Made by a program: the position numbers and the translations under genes. A stretch of DNA of 64,000 bases, taken from contig NZ_DF820425.1 in the NCBI RefSeq assembly GCF_000617845.2, positions 3,647,725 through 3,711,724 of the forward strand, written 5' to 3'. This DNA comes from Bradyrhizobium sp. DOA9. GTDB lineage: Bacteria > Pseudomonadota > Alphaproteobacteria > Rhizobiales > Xanthobacteraceae. The notes below the pieces were generated by a model. That model ran no database searches. It had not been told where the DNA came from and saw only the letters and a program-made list of their open reading frames with translations. This document shows, one piece after another, positions 51,766 to 59,932 of this stretch; positions within the stretch are counted from its first letter, which is position 1, and each line of letters starts with the position of its first letter.

Positions 51766-51840
51766 GGGCCTTGTCTCCCTGGTCTCAAGGTGCCGTTTAG
51801 GCTTTGGGGGCGAATGGCTCGCCCTTCTGGTGAACGTTGC

Positions 51841-52572
51841 TTACGTGAACAGTTCCTGGCCGTGCGCTTCGACGTAAGCGGCAAGGCCGAGGGTGTGATC
51901 GCGGGCGCGCTTCTCGGCAAGCTCGGTGTCGCGCGCTTCCAGCGCTTCGATGATGCCGAGATGCTCGGGCAGCGAAGTTGCGGTGCGATCCTTGCGTCCG
52001 ATGGTCAGCTGGCGATAGCCGCGCACGTGCAGGAGGAGATCGTTGGTGAGATCGACCAGCACCGGGGATTCCGACAGCGAGATCAGCGCCTGGTGGAAGG
52101 CGATGTTGGCGCGCGAATATTCCTCGACGTGATCCTCGGGCAGGCGGTCCTTGCCGAAATCCTTGAAATAGTCGCGCAGCGCCGTGATGTCCTTCTTGCG
52201 CGCGGTGGTGGTGATGAGGCGGGCGGCCATGCTCTCCAGCGCCGCCCAGGCGCGGATCATGTCGACGATTTCGCTCTTGGTCCGGCGCACCACCATGATG
52301 CCGCGGCGCGGAACCGTCTTCACGAAACCGTCCTGCTCCAGCATCGCGATCGCTTCGCGGATCGGGGTGCGGCTGACGCCGAGACGTTCGGACAGCGCGC
52401 GCTCGTCGAGCATCACCGGCTCGGGCGTCGAATAGATGTCCATCTTGAGGATGGCTTCCTTCAAGGCGTCATACGCCTTGTTCTTGAAGCTGCTCTCCGG
52501 GGCAATACGAACGATTGCGATGTCTGCCTCGGCCATGTTCGGCAACGCCTTGGTTGGTTTCCGTAGTGACAC
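51841..52572 (-). CDS. GntR-family (FCD) regulator of the oxalate-type regulon
   Basis: A 243-residue transcription factor. The winged helix-turn-helix covers about residues 28-97 (RALSERLGVSRTPIREAIAML, then DGFVKTVPRRGIMVV). The FCD effector domain covers about 105-232, with likely metal or ligand histidines in RANIAFHQALI, LPEHLGIIE and RARDHTLGLA. The start is a GTG at 52572 with GGAGGAG upstream; an ATG twelve codons later is an alternative. It heads the operon with oxc and frc and has a strong palindrome 58 bases upstream, so it probably controls itself. The effector could be oxalate, a CoA ester or another acid. Confidence 0.92.
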   Translation of the reverse strand: MSLRKPTKALPNMAEADIAIVRIAPESSFKNKAYDALKEAILKMDIYSTPEPVMLDERALSERLGVSRTPIREAIAMLEQDGFVKTVPRRGIMVVRRTKSEIVDMIRAWAALESMAARLITTTARKKDITALRDYFKDFGKDRLPEDHVEEYSRANIAFHQALISLSESPVLVDLTNDLLLHVRGYRQLTIGRKDRTATSLPEHLGIIEALEARDTELAEKRARDHTLGLAAYVEAHGQELFT

Positions 52573-52629
52573 GACGAATCTCCTCCAGTGGGGAGTCGTC
52601 TTTTACAGGAATATTAACGGGAAAGTTTT

Positions 52630-52646
52630 TGGCATACCACATGCCA
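52630..52646. promoter_or_regulatory. GntR-type operator, site G (upstream of gntR-oxc-frc)
   Basis: TGGCATACCACATGCCA: perfect half-sites TGGCAT/ATGCCA, 58 bases before the gntR start. Confidence 0.8.
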
Positions 52647-52710
52647 GAATGTCAAGCTGCCCATTTTTTGCGGCGTTCTGGCGCATGCACCAGCTTGACA
52701 AGTTGGCTTC

Positions 52711-52727
52711 TGGCATACCAAATGCCA
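52711..52727. promoter_or_regulatory. GntR-type operator, site H (upstream of acyl-CoA synthetase)
   Basis: TGGCATACCAAATGCCA: perfect half-sites, 164 bases before the synthetase start and 81 bases centre to centre from site G. The pair sits in the divergent promoter region. Confidence 0.8.
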
Positions 52728-52890
52728 TCGCCAGCCATTTTTGATCCAAGCCGGCGGAGTAGTCGTCTTTGGGCCTTATGCCACTCCGCTCCGCCGCATG
52801 GAACAGAGCGCGGCGGATGGCAAGCATCACGGCAGCCGCAAGCACGCGCGCGCTTTGAAAAGAACGAACTCAGGTCAAGGGAGAAGCCAA

Positions 52891-55020
52891 ATGTCCAATT
52901 CCAAAGATGCCGTCCGCAAGGTGCTTGACCAGGTCAAGGCGGACAACCGCACCAGCCTGACGGCGCCGGAAGGCAAGCTGGTCTGCGACGCCTACGGCAT
53001 TCCGGTGCCGAAGGAGGGCGTGGCGAAGTCGGCGGGCGAGGCCGGCAAGATGGCGTCGTCCATGGGCTTCCCGGTGGTGATGAAGATCGTCTCGCCGGAC
53101 ATTCTCCACAAGACCGAAGCCGGCGGCGTCATCGTCGGCCTCAAGACGGCTGAAGATGCCGAGAAGGCTTACGAGACCATTCTCGGCAACGCCAAGAAGT
53201 ACAAGGCCGATGCCAAGATCGAGGGCGTCCAGGTCCAGCAGATGCTGGCCGGCGGCACCGAGGTCATCGTCGGCTCGATCACCGACGGCTCGTTCGGCAA
53301 GCTGGTCGCCTTCGGCCTCGGCGGCGTGCTGGTCGAGGTGCTCAAGGACATCACCTTCCGTCTCGCGCCGGCCACAAAGGAGGACGCGCTCTCGATGCTC
53401 GACGGCATCCAGGCGCACGAAATCCTGAAGGGCGTGCGCGGCGGCGAGCCGGTGAACCGGAACGCGCTCGCTGACGTCATTGTCAAAGTCTCGCAGCTCG
53501 TCACCGATTTCCCCGAGATCGTCGAGCTCGACCTCAACCCGGTGTTCGCAACGCCGAAGGATGCCACGGCCGCAGACGTCCGCATCGTCGTCGACTTCGC
53601 CTACAAGCCGAAGCCCAAGCCGCGTCCGACCGAAGAGATCGTCGCGGCGATGAACCGCATCATGCAGCCGAAGGCGGTCGCCGTGGTCGGCGCCTCCGCG
53701 GAGGACGGCAAGATCGGCAATTCCGTGATGAAGAACCTCATCAACGGCGGCTACAAGGGCGAGATCTATCCGATCCATCCCAAGGCCGCCGAGATCCTCG
53801 GCTACAAGGCCTACAAGAGCGTCAAGGACGTGCCCGGCGTGATCGACGTCGCGGTGTTCGCGATTCCCGCGAAATTCGTCGCCGCTGCGCTGACCGAATG
53901 CGGCGAGAAGAAGATCCCGGGCGCGGTGCTGATCCCGTCGGGCTTCGCTGAAGCAGGCGCGCCTGAGCTGCAGGCCGAGATCGTCGAGGTCGGCAAGAAG
54001 TACGACATCCGCCTGATGGGTCCGAACATCTACGGCTTCTATTATACGCCCGCCAATCTCTGCGCGACCTTCTGCACCGCCTACGACGTCAAGGGCCACG
54101 CGGCGCTGTCGTCGCAATCGGGCGGCATCGGCATGGCGATCATCGGTTTCTCGCGCTCGGCGAAAATGGGTGTGTCGGCGATCGTCGGCCTCGGCAACAA
54201 ATCCGACATCGACGAGGACGATCTGCTCGCCTTCTTCGAGCAGGACCCGAACACCAACCTGATCGCGCAACACTGCGAGGACCTCAAGGACGGCCGTGCC
54301 TTTGCCGAAGCCGCAAAGCGCGTCTCGAAGAAGAAGCCCGTCGTGGTGCTCAAGGCCGGCCGCACCTCGGCTGGCGCGAAGGCGGCGTCGTCCCACACCG
54401 GCGCGCTCGCCGGCAATGATCGCATCTATGAGGACGTGTTCAAGCAATCCGGCGTGATCCGTGCCCGCTCGCTGCGCCAGCTGCTCGAATTCGCCCGCGG
54501 CGTGCCGGTGCTCCCGACGCCGAAGGGCGAGAACGTGCTGATCATCACCGGTGCCGGCGGCTCGGGCGTGCTGCTGTCGGACTCCTGCGTCGACAACGGC
54601 CTGTCGCTGATGTCGATGCCGCCGGATCTCGATGCGGCCTTCCGCAAGTTCATCCCGCCGTTTGGAGCGGCCGGCAATCCCGTGGATATTACCGGCGGCG
54701 AGCCGCCGATCACCTACGTCAACACCGTGAAGCTCGGCCTGTCGGATGAGCGCATCCATTCGCTGATCCTCGGCTATTGGCACACCATCGTCACCCCGCC
54801 GATGGTGTTCGCCCGCAACATGGTCGAGGTGAAGAAGGAGATGGAGGCCAAGGGTTTTGTGAAGCCGATGGTCGCCTCGCTCGCCGGCGACGTCGAGGTC
54901 GAGGAAGCTGCCGAATATCTCTACCAGAATGGCATCCCGGCCTACGCCTACTCGACCGAGCTGCCGGTCGAGGTGCTTGGCGCCAAGTACAAATGGGCGC
55001 GTGGGGCAGGGCTGCTCTGA
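52891..55020 (+). CDS. ADP-forming-type acyl-CoA synthetase, ATP-grasp domain first
   Basis: A 709-residue protein of the NDP-forming acyl-CoA ligase superfamily. Residues about 1-235 form an ATP-grasp domain (LVCDAYGIPVPKEG, HKTEAGGVIVGLK, GVQVQQMLAGGTEVIVGSITD, EIVELDLNPV). Residues about 245-345 form the CoA-binding Rossmann domain (AVAVVGASAEDGKIGN), and 350-709 the succinyl-CoA-ligase-like domains, with the phospho-histidine H502 in SSHTGALAGND. In most ADP-forming acetyl-CoA synthetases the CoA-binding part comes first, so the order here is permuted. The ATG at 52891 has AAGGGAGAAG upstream; the frame further upstream holds no ribosome site. It is divergent from gntR-oxc-frc with an operator, so oxalate or a related acid is a plausible substrate. 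Confidence 0.88.
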   Translation: MSNSKDAVRKVLDQVKADNRTSLTAPEGKLVCDAYGIPVPKEGVAKSAGEAGKMASSMGFPVVMKIVSPDILHKTEAGGVIVGLKTAEDAEKAYETILGNAKKYKADAKIEGVQVQQMLAGGTEVIVGSITDGSFGKLVAFGLGGVLVEVLKDITFRLAPATKEDALSMLDGIQAHEILKGVRGGEPVNRNALADVIVKVSQLVTDFPEIVELDLNPVFATPKDATAADVRIVVDFAYKPKPKPRPTEEIVAAMNRIMQPKAVAVVGASAEDGKIGNSVMKNLINGGYKGEIYPIHPKAAEILGYKAYKSVKDVPGVIDVAVFAIPAKFVAAALTECGEKKIPGAVLIPSGFAEAGAPELQAEIVEVGKKYDIRLMGPNIYGFYYTPANLCATFCTAYDVKGHAALSSQSGGIGMAIIGFSRSAKMGVSAIVGLGNKSDIDEDDLLAFFEQDPNTNLIAQHCEDLKDGRAFAEAAKRVSKKKPVVVLKAGRTSAGAKAASSHTGALAGNDRIYEDVFKQSGVIRARSLRQLLEFARGVPVLPTPKGENVLIITGAGGSGVLLSDSCVDNGLSLMSMPPDLDAAFRKFIPPFGAAGNPVDITGGEPPITYVNTVKLGLSDERIHSLILGYWHTIVTPPMVFARNMVEVKKEMEAKGFVKPMVASLAGDVEVEEAAEYLYQNGIPAYAYSTELPVEVLGAKYKWARGAGLL

Positions 55021-55029
55021 GCTTGCGTT

Positions 55030-55057
55030 CGCCTCTCCCCGCAAGCGGGGAGAGGCG
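55030..55057. terminator. Perfect hairpin between acyl-CoA synthetase and iclR
   Basis: Arms CGCCTCTCCCCGC and GCGGGGAGAGGCG around AA. It starts nine bases after the synthetase stop and lies just upstream of the iclR ribosome site. It shares the CTCTCCC core of the dispersed palindromes at 13.96 and 25.5 kb. Confidence 0.7.
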
Positions 55058-55089
55058 ACGATAGAGCGAAGGAGAACGGTCAGGTCGCG

Positions 55090-55932
55090 ATGAGCAAGAA
55101 CGTGATCCGGCGCAAATCGCTCGAGCTAAAATCGGCCGCGGAGGCCGACCACGAGGGCCGCGACGGTGGCGTGCAGTCGGTCGACCGCGCGCTGTCGATC
55201 ATCGAGACGCTGGCGGAGGACGACGAGGGTTATCGTCTCAGCGATCTCGCGATCCGCACCGGTCTGTCGGCGTCTACCGTGCACCGGCTGCTCGCAACCC
55301 TCGAAAGCCGCCGCTTCGTGCAGTTCGACCGTGGCGAGTCCAAATGGCATGTCGGCGTGCGCAGCTTCACGGTTGGCGCCAGCTTTGCGCGGAGACGCAA
55401 TTTCTCCGCGCAGGCGATTCCATATTTGCGCAAGCTGCGCGATCTCACCCGCGAGACGGCCAATCTCGCCGTGGTCGACGATGAATTCATCATCGTGCTG
55501 ACCCGCATGGAGAGCCGCGAGATCATGCGCTCGCTGACCAAGGTCGGCGGCCGCGTCCCCATGGTGACCTCCGGCGTCGGCAAAGCGGTGCTCGCAACCT
55601 ATTCAGACGAGGATGTTGGCGCCATCATCCGCCATCACGGCATGCCGCGCCTGACCGAGAAGTCGATTGTGCGCCCGAGCGACCTGTTCAGGGAGCTCGA
55701 GAAAATCCGCAAGCAGGGCTTTGCCATCGACGATGAGGAGGCACAGATCGGCCTGCGCTGCGTCGCAGCGGTGGTATACAACGCGCTGGCCGAACCGCTT
55801 GCCGCGATCTCCGTATCCGGCATGACCAGCCGCGTCACCGACGAACGCTTGCCGGAGATCGGACGGATCGTCCGGGAAGTCGCGGCCGAGCTCACGGCCG
55901 CGCTCGGCGGGGTGATCCCGGCGCTCCGCTGA
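55090..55932 (+). CDS. IclR-family regulator
   Basis: A 280-residue transcription factor with an N-terminal winged helix (VQSVDRALSIIETLAEDDEG, then LSDLAIRTGLSASTVHRLLATLE) and a C-terminal effector domain (VGRVPMVTSGVGKAVLATY region, EEAQIGLRCVAAVVYN, SVSGMTSRVTDERL). The extra 28 residues before the helix-turn-helix are polar. The ATG at 55090 has GGAGAACGG upstream. It is followed 106 bases later by tctC of the second transporter and may control it. The ligand is unknown; IclR proteins in this branch often sense carboxylates such as glyoxylate or pyruvate. Confidence 0.92.
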   Translation: MSKNVIRRKSLELKSAAEADHEGRDGGVQSVDRALSIIETLAEDDEGYRLSDLAIRTGLSASTVHRLLATLESRRFVQFDRGESKWHVGVRSFTVGASFARRRNFSAQAIPYLRKLRDLTRETANLAVVDDEFIIVLTRMESREIMRSLTKVGGRVPMVTSGVGKAVLATYSDEDVGAIIRHHGMPRLTEKSIVRPSDLFRELEKIRKQGFAIDDEEAQIGLRCVAAVVYNALAEPLAAISVSGMTSRVTDERLPEIGRIVREVAAELTAALGGVIPALR

Positions 55933-56038
55933 CCCAAAAACCCTGAGGCATGTCACTGGACAGCATCGGCCGTTTTGGTTGATATGCGACCAAACGACAC
56001 AATGCGGCAAACGTCCGCATGAGCCTGGAGATGCCCTC

Positions 56039-57007
56039 ATGTTCCGATTTCCCATGCGCCTTGTCGGCGCAGCCGTCGCGTTCACCCTGGCGGCAGCCAA
56101 TCCGGGTTTTGCCCAGCAGCTCGAGCTCAAGCTGATGGCGCCGGCGGCTCCGGGCGGGGGCTGGGACCAGACCGCGCGCTCGATGCAGCAGGCGCTGGTG
56201 GCTGCGGGCGTCGCCCGCAGCGTGCAGGTCACCAATGTTCCCGGTGCAGGTGGCAGCGTCGGCATCGCCCAGTTCGTCAACGGCGCCAAGGGCGACGGCA
56301 ACCAGATGATGGTCAACGGCTTCGTCATGGTCGGCGCGCTCGCCATGAACAAGTCGCCCGTGACGCTGGAGCAGGTGACGCCGATCGCGCGCCTCACCGA
56401 GGAAATCCAGGTGATCGTGGTTCCCGCCAATTCGCCGATCAAAAATGCGCAGGACCTGGCCGCCGCGGTGAAGGCGGATATCGCCAAGGTCACTTTTGCC
56501 GGCGGCTCGGCCGGCGGCGTCGACCATGTAATGGCGGCCTTGTTCGCGGGCGCCGTCGGTGCCGACGCCAAGAAGATCAATTACATCCCGTTCTCAGGCG
56601 GCGGCGAGTCGCTCGCGGCGATCCTCGGCGGCAAGGTCACGGCAGGCATTTCGGGGCTGAGCGAATATGAAGGGCAGATCAAATCCGGCAAGCTGCGCGC
56701 GATCGGCGTGACCTCGGAGAAGCGCATCGCCGGCAGCGACATCCCCACGTTCAAGGAGCAGGGCATCGACCTCGTGATCGCCAATTGGCGTTCGGTGGTC
56801 GCGCCTCCCGGTATCACGCCGGAGCAGCGCAAGACCTTGAGCGATGCGGTCGAGAAGATGGTGAAGTCTGACGCTTGGAAGGAGATCCTCAAGCAGAAGG
56901 GCTGGGAGGACGCCTATCTCGGCGGCGATGCTTTCGCCGACTTCCTGAAGAAGGAGACGGCCCGCGTCACCGACGTGCTGAAATCGGTGGGCTTGGTCAA
57001 GTCATGA
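56039..57007 (+). CDS. Tripartite tricarboxylate transporter solute-binding protein (TctC family), second set
   Basis: A 322-residue periplasmic binding protein with a signal peptide (about residues 1-22, ending GFA-QQLEL). Blocks LMAPAAPGGGWDQTARSMQQAL, VTNVPGAGGSVGIAQF and YIPFSGGGESLAAILGG are family-typical. The ATG at 56039 has TGGAGA upstream; the longer frame to 55979 was rejected. The stop overlaps the tctB start (ATGA). The ligand is unknown. Confidence 0.92.
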   Translation: MFRFPMRLVGAAVAFTLAAANPGFAQQLELKLMAPAAPGGGWDQTARSMQQALVAAGVARSVQVTNVPGAGGSVGIAQFVNGAKGDGNQMMVNGFVMVGALAMNKSPVTLEQVTPIARLTEEIQVIVVPANSPIKNAQDLAAAVKADIAKVTFAGGSAGGVDHVMAALFAGAVGADAKKINYIPFSGGGESLAAILGGKVTAGISGLSEYEGQIKSGKLRAIGVTSEKRIAGSDIPTFKEQGIDLVIANWRSVVAPPGITPEQRKTLSDAVEKMVKSDAWKEILKQKGWEDAYLGGDAFADFLKKETARVTDVLKSVGLVKS

Positions 57008-57501
57008 CCCAAGATCGCGTGTCTGGCGATCCCGTCCAGCCGCCGCGGCGCGTCGACCGTGCCGGTCTCGTCATCGCGGCATTGCTTGCGGTGCTCGCCG
57101 TCGTGCTGGTCTGGGACGCGCGCGGTCTGCAATCCACCGCGATGTACGGGATGGGGCCGGAGGCGATGCCGGTCGTGGTCGCCTGCGGCCTTGCGCTGCT
57201 TGCGATCGGCAATTTCGTCGACGCGCTACGCGGCAATTTGCCGGCACGCGAAAGCGCCGATCCGGTGCCTGTGGTTCTGATCCTCGTCGGTCTCGCGCTG
57301 CTGATCGCCATCATCGGACTTGGCGGCGGCTTCATCCTGGCGACGTCGGCGCTGTTCGTGACGACGTCGGCGGCCTTCGGGCGCCGCGCCATCCTCATCG
57401 ACGCCATCATCGCTCTCGTGATGTCGACCCTCATCTATCTCGCGTTCGACCGGTTGTTGACGCTGAGCCTGCCTGCCGGTCCGCTGGAGCGACTGCTGTG
57501 A
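57004..57501 (+). CDS. Tripartite tricarboxylate transporter small membrane subunit TctB, second set
   Basis: A 165-residue protein with four membrane helices (AGLVIAALLAVLAVVLVW, then PVVVACGLALLAIGNF and two more) and the TctB end LTLSLPAGPLERLL. It starts at the ATG overlapping the tctC stop and ends in a GTGA overlap with tctA. This set is a compact tctC-tctB-tctA operon, in contrast to the first set, which has 58-86-base gaps. Confidence 0.9.
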   Translation: MTQDRVSGDPVQPPRRVDRAGLVIAALLAVLAVVLVWDARGLQSTAMYGMGPEAMPVVVACGLALLAIGNFVDALRGNLPARESADPVPVVLILVGLALLIAIIGLGGGFILATSALFVTTSAAFGRRAILIDAIIALVMSTLIYLAFDRLLTLSLPAGPLERLL

Positions 57502-59000
57502 TCGATACCTTTGCCGCGCTGGCTCACGGCATGGCCGTCGCCGTCCAGCCGATGAACCTGCTTTACGCGCTGATCGGCGTGTTCCTCGGCACGGCCGTGG
57601 GCGTGCTGCCCGGCATCGGCCCGGCATTGACGGTCGCGCTGCTGCTGCCGGTGACATACAAGCTCGACCCCGGCGGCTCGCTGATCATGTTCGCCGGCAT
57701 ATACTATGGCGGCATGTATGGCGGATCGACCACGGCGATCCTGATCAACACGCCCGGCGAGAGCGCCTCGATGGCGACTGCGCTCGAAGGCAACAAGATG
57801 GCCAAGGCGGGCCGCGGCGGGCCGGCACTTGCGACCTCTGCAATCGGCTCCTTCGTCGCCGGCACCATCGCTACCATTGGGCTCGCCTTCCTCGCACCAT
57901 GGCTGGTCGATGTCGCCGTGCGCTTCGGCCCGGAGGATTATTTCGCGCTGATGTGCGTCGCCTTCGTCACGGTGTCGGCGACCTTCGGCGATTCCCCGAT
58001 CCGCGGCCTGACCAGCCTGTTCATCGGCCTGACGCTCGGCCTCGTCGGCATCGACAAGCTGACGGGTCAGGCGCGGCTTGCATTTGGCGTCCCTGAATTG
58101 CTCGACGGTGTCGAGGTGACGACGCTCGCGGTCGGCCTGTTCGCTGTGGGCGAGGCACTTTATGTCGCCTCGCGCCGCCACCACACGGAGGAGAAGCTGG
58201 AGCCGGTGCGCGGCTCGCTCTGGATGACCAAGGAGGACTGGAAGCGGTCCTGGAAGCCATGGCTACGCGGCACCATGTTCGGCTTCCCGATCGGCGCGCT
58301 GCCGGCCGGCGGCGCGGAGATCCCGACCTTCCTGTCCTATTCGACCGAGAAGCGGCTGACGAAGCACCCCGAAGAATTCGGCAAGGGTGCGATCGAAGGG
58401 GTTGCGGGCCCCGAAGCCGCTAACAACGCTTCTGCAGCCGGCACGCTGGTGCCGCTCTTGACCCTGGGTCTGCCGACTTCGGCGACCGCCGCGATGATGC
58501 TGGCGGGCTTCCAGCAATACGGCCTCAATCCGGGCCCGCTGCTGTTCGCCGAGCGGCCCGACCTCGTGTGGGGACTGATCGCCAGTCTTTTCATCGCCAA
58601 CATGATGCTGCTGGTGCTCAACCTGCCGCTGGTCGGCCTGTGGGTGCGGCTGCTCGCGATCCCGCAGCCGTGGCTCTATGCCGGCATCCTCGTGTTCGCG
58701 ACCATGGGCACCATCGCGGCAAAGCCGTCGGTGGTGGAATTGTCGATGCTTGCCGGTTTCGGCGTGCTTGGCTTCCTGATGCGCCGGTTCGATTTCCCGA
58801 TCGCGCCCGTCGTCGTCGGTCTGATCCTCGGCCCGATTGCCGAGAGCCAGCTCCGCCGCGCGCTCGCGATCAGCCTCGGCGATCCCATGACGCTGTTGCA
58901 GAGCCCGATCTCGGCGACACTTCTCGGTATCGCGCTGATCGCGCTGGTGGCGCCGTTCGTGCTGAAGGGGCTCGGGCGGTTCAAGGCGAACGAGGATTAG
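57498..59000 (+). CDS. Tripartite tricarboxylate transporter large membrane subunit TctA, second set
   Basis: A 500-residue, about 12-helix protein. GTAVGVLPGIGPALTVALLLPVTY and IYYGGMYGGSTTAILINTPGESASMATALEGNKMA form the first signature; TLGLPTSATAAMMLAGFQQYG is the inverted counterpart. The GTG at 57498 overlaps the tctB stop. It differs clearly from the first TctA (29.5-31.0 kb), so substrates probably differ. The IclR gene upstream is the likely regulator. Confidence 0.93.
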   Translation: MIDTFAALAHGMAVAVQPMNLLYALIGVFLGTAVGVLPGIGPALTVALLLPVTYKLDPGGSLIMFAGIYYGGMYGGSTTAILINTPGESASMATALEGNKMAKAGRGGPALATSAIGSFVAGTIATIGLAFLAPWLVDVAVRFGPEDYFALMCVAFVTVSATFGDSPIRGLTSLFIGLTLGLVGIDKLTGQARLAFGVPELLDGVEVTTLAVGLFAVGEALYVASRRHHTEEKLEPVRGSLWMTKEDWKRSWKPWLRGTMFGFPIGALPAGGAEIPTFLSYSTEKRLTKHPEEFGKGAIEGVAGPEAANNASAAGTLVPLLTLGLPTSATAAMMLAGFQQYGLNPGPLLFAERPDLVWGLIASLFIANMMLLVLNLPLVGLWVRLLAIPQPWLYAGILVFATMGTIAAKPSVVELSMLAGFGVLGFLMRRFDFPIAPVVVGLILGPIAESQLRRALAISLGDPMTLLQSPISATLLGIALIALVAPFVLKGLGRFKANED

Positions 59001-59052
59001 CCGTTCTGACGCACACATGTTCTAATGCTGCGTCATCGCCTGGGGAATTGTC

Positions 59053-59847
59053 ATGCCGTCGGAAGTTCGCTCGCCTCGTCTGGCCGTCCTGATCGATGCC
59101 GACAATGCCTCCGCCAAAATCGCGGATGGGCTGTTCGAGGAGATTGCCAAGATCGGCGAGGCCAGTGTTCGCCGCATCTATGGCGACTTTTCCCATGCCC
59201 GATCCAAGGCCTGGGCTGATATCCTTTCGAAGCACGCCATCATCCCGCAGCAGCAGTTCGCCTATACGACCGGGAAGAATGCATCCGACATCATCCTGGT
59301 CATCGATGCGATGGACCTGATTCACAGCGGCCGGTTCGACGGTTTCTGCCTGGTGTCGTCCGACAGCGACTTTACCCGCCTTGCCGCACGCATCCGCGAG
59401 CAGGGCATCGATGTCTTTGGGTTCGGCGAGCAGAAGACGCCGGAGAGCTTCCGGCAGGCCTGCCGACGATTTGTCTATACGGAGAACCTGCTTGCTGCGC
59501 CGGTGAACAATCAGGACACCGTCGTAAGGTCGACGTCGCTTCAACCGCCTGATGCCGCCGTGCCAATTCTCAAGAAGGTCATCACCCAGATGGAGAGCGA
59601 GGACGGCTGGGTGACGCTCGGAGAGGTCGGTCGGCAACTCGCCAATCTCGCGTCGGATTTCGATCCGAGAACGTATGGTTTCCGGAAGCTGAGCGACCTG
59701 GTGCGCAAAACCAATTCGTTCGAGATCGACGAACCGAAGGGTCGGTCGATGCGGATTCGGGTTAAACCCGCCAGCGCAGCGGCGCCGAGAGCGCGGAACC
59801 CGCGTCGACGTGCAAGGCCAGCCAGCGCTTCCGCGCCTAAGACGTAA
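59053..59847 (+). CDS. NYN-domain (PIN-like) protein with C-terminal OST-HTH/LOTUS domain
   Basis: A 264-residue cytoplasmic protein. The NYN nuclease-like domain covers about residues 8-150 (AVLIDADNASAKIADGLFEE with acidic D15/D17, then ASDIILVIDAMDLIHSG and CLVSSDSDFTRLAARI). A LOTUS/OST-HTH domain follows at about 170-240 (PILKKVITQMESEDGWVTLG, then FDPRTYGFRKLSDLV). The tail is rich in arginine and alanine. This LabA-like pair of domains suggests RNA binding and cleavage. It is monocistronic. The acidic residues needed for catalysis appear present. Confidence 0.92.
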   Translation: MPSEVRSPRLAVLIDADNASAKIADGLFEEIAKIGEASVRRIYGDFSHARSKAWADILSKHAIIPQQQFAYTTGKNASDIILVIDAMDLIHSGRFDGFCLVSSDSDFTRLAARIREQGIDVFGFGEQKTPESFRQACRRFVYTENLLAAPVNNQDTVVRSTSLQPPDAAVPILKKVITQMESEDGWVTLGEVGRQLANLASDFDPRTYGFRKLSDLVRKTNSFEIDEPKGRSMRIRVKPASAAAPRARNPRRRARPASASAPKT

Positions 59848-59932
59848 GCAGGGCGCGCCGCCATATTTGAGCTTGCCCGGTTTGGCGCGGGGCGTAACCA
59901 TGGCTTGGCCGTAACGCCATGCGAGGGTTCCC

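Noticed and set aside
52870..55044. 724-residue minus-strand open frame opposite the acyl-CoA synthetase
   Set aside because: Antisense shadow with no ribosome site, no family motif and biased composition.
55768..55785. Another GTGGTATACAAC motif inside iclR
   Set aside because: Only the left half-site resembles the operator; there is no ATGCCA partner and it lies in coding sequence.
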